This document shows, one piece after another, positions 6,671 to 6,713 of a DNA stretch of 6,713 bases (its first letter is position 1; the number at the start of each line of letters is the position of its first letter). The notes under the pieces were generated by a model that made no database searches, was not told the DNA's origin, and saw nothing but the letters and a program-made list of their open reading frames with translations. A program made the position numbers and the translations under genes. The DNA is from Candidatus Heimdallarchaeota archaeon (lineage in GTDB: Archaea > Asgardarchaeota > Heimdallarchaeia > Heimdallarchaeales > Kariarchaeaceae), in contig WAMJ01000256.1 in the NCBI GenBank assembly GCA_015522385.1, positions 1-6,713 on the forward strand. Reading direction: 5' to 3'.

Positions 6671-6713
6671 GATGATGTTATAAGTATTACAAATTAATTA
6701 TTCAATCTCTCCC

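Larger units (their letters stand above)
5618..6678 (-). repeat. Tandem duplication, unit 2
   Basis: This is the counterpart of unit 1. It starts where the plus-strand CTCAAT corresponds to the stop region of copy 1 and ends at the shared CATGATGATGT near 6678. Similarity beyond that point is not evident in the 35 remaining bases. Confidence 0.75.

Noticed and set aside
1..6713. CRISPR arrays, tRNA or rRNA genes, and transposases.
   Set aside because: I found no regularly spaced repeats, no cloverleaf-like sequence and no transposase-like frame on either strand.

Overview
The window looks archaeal. Each of its five protein genes has an A/T-rich TATA-like box centred about 25-27 bases upstream of the start codon I prefer, and none has a Shine-Dalgarno sequence. 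That is the geometry of leaderless archaeal transcripts. Three of the five starts appear to be GTG. The repeat protein has a secretory signal peptide and a C-terminal membrane anchor, as archaeal surface proteins often do. I cannot name the taxon from sequence alone; a euryarchaeon of the Thermoplasmata kind is a guess.

Layout. At the left edge (1-580, minus) lies the N-terminal part of a probable GT-B-fold glycosyltransferase, cut by the window end. Next (753-3167, minus) is an 804-residue secreted, membrane-anchored protein of four diverged tandem domains with several N-glycosylation sequons. A 209-base divergent promoter region separates it from a complete D12-class (Dam-like) adenine-N6 DNA methyltransferase (3377-4219, plus), with no restriction enzyme visible beside it. 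The right part (4348-6713) is a tandem duplication. Each unit holds a minus-strand gene for a membrane-anchored protein of 286-291 residues with a C-terminal RING-like zinc domain, plus a matching upstream stretch.

How the genes relate. A surface protein carrying sequons next to a glycosyltransferase is suggestive, but no functional link is shown. The methyltransferase converges on the first RING gene and is not co-transcribed with it. The two RING proteins share a middle domain I do not recognise. They are the most unusual content: RING fingers are uncommon in archaea, and the first copy keeps every side chain that eukaryotic RING E3 ligases use to engage an E2. No E1, E2, ubiquitin-like or deubiquitinase gene is in the window.

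The upstream part of each duplicated unit carries what looks like a decayed or very small coding sequence. The two copies end with the same three residues and differ by a frame-breaking 2-base indel and a 3-base indel. Two in-frame TAG codons, one at the end of the second RING gene and one in the remnant, sit where the aligned or extended reading frame would continue. This raises a weak but testable possibility of TAG readthrough.
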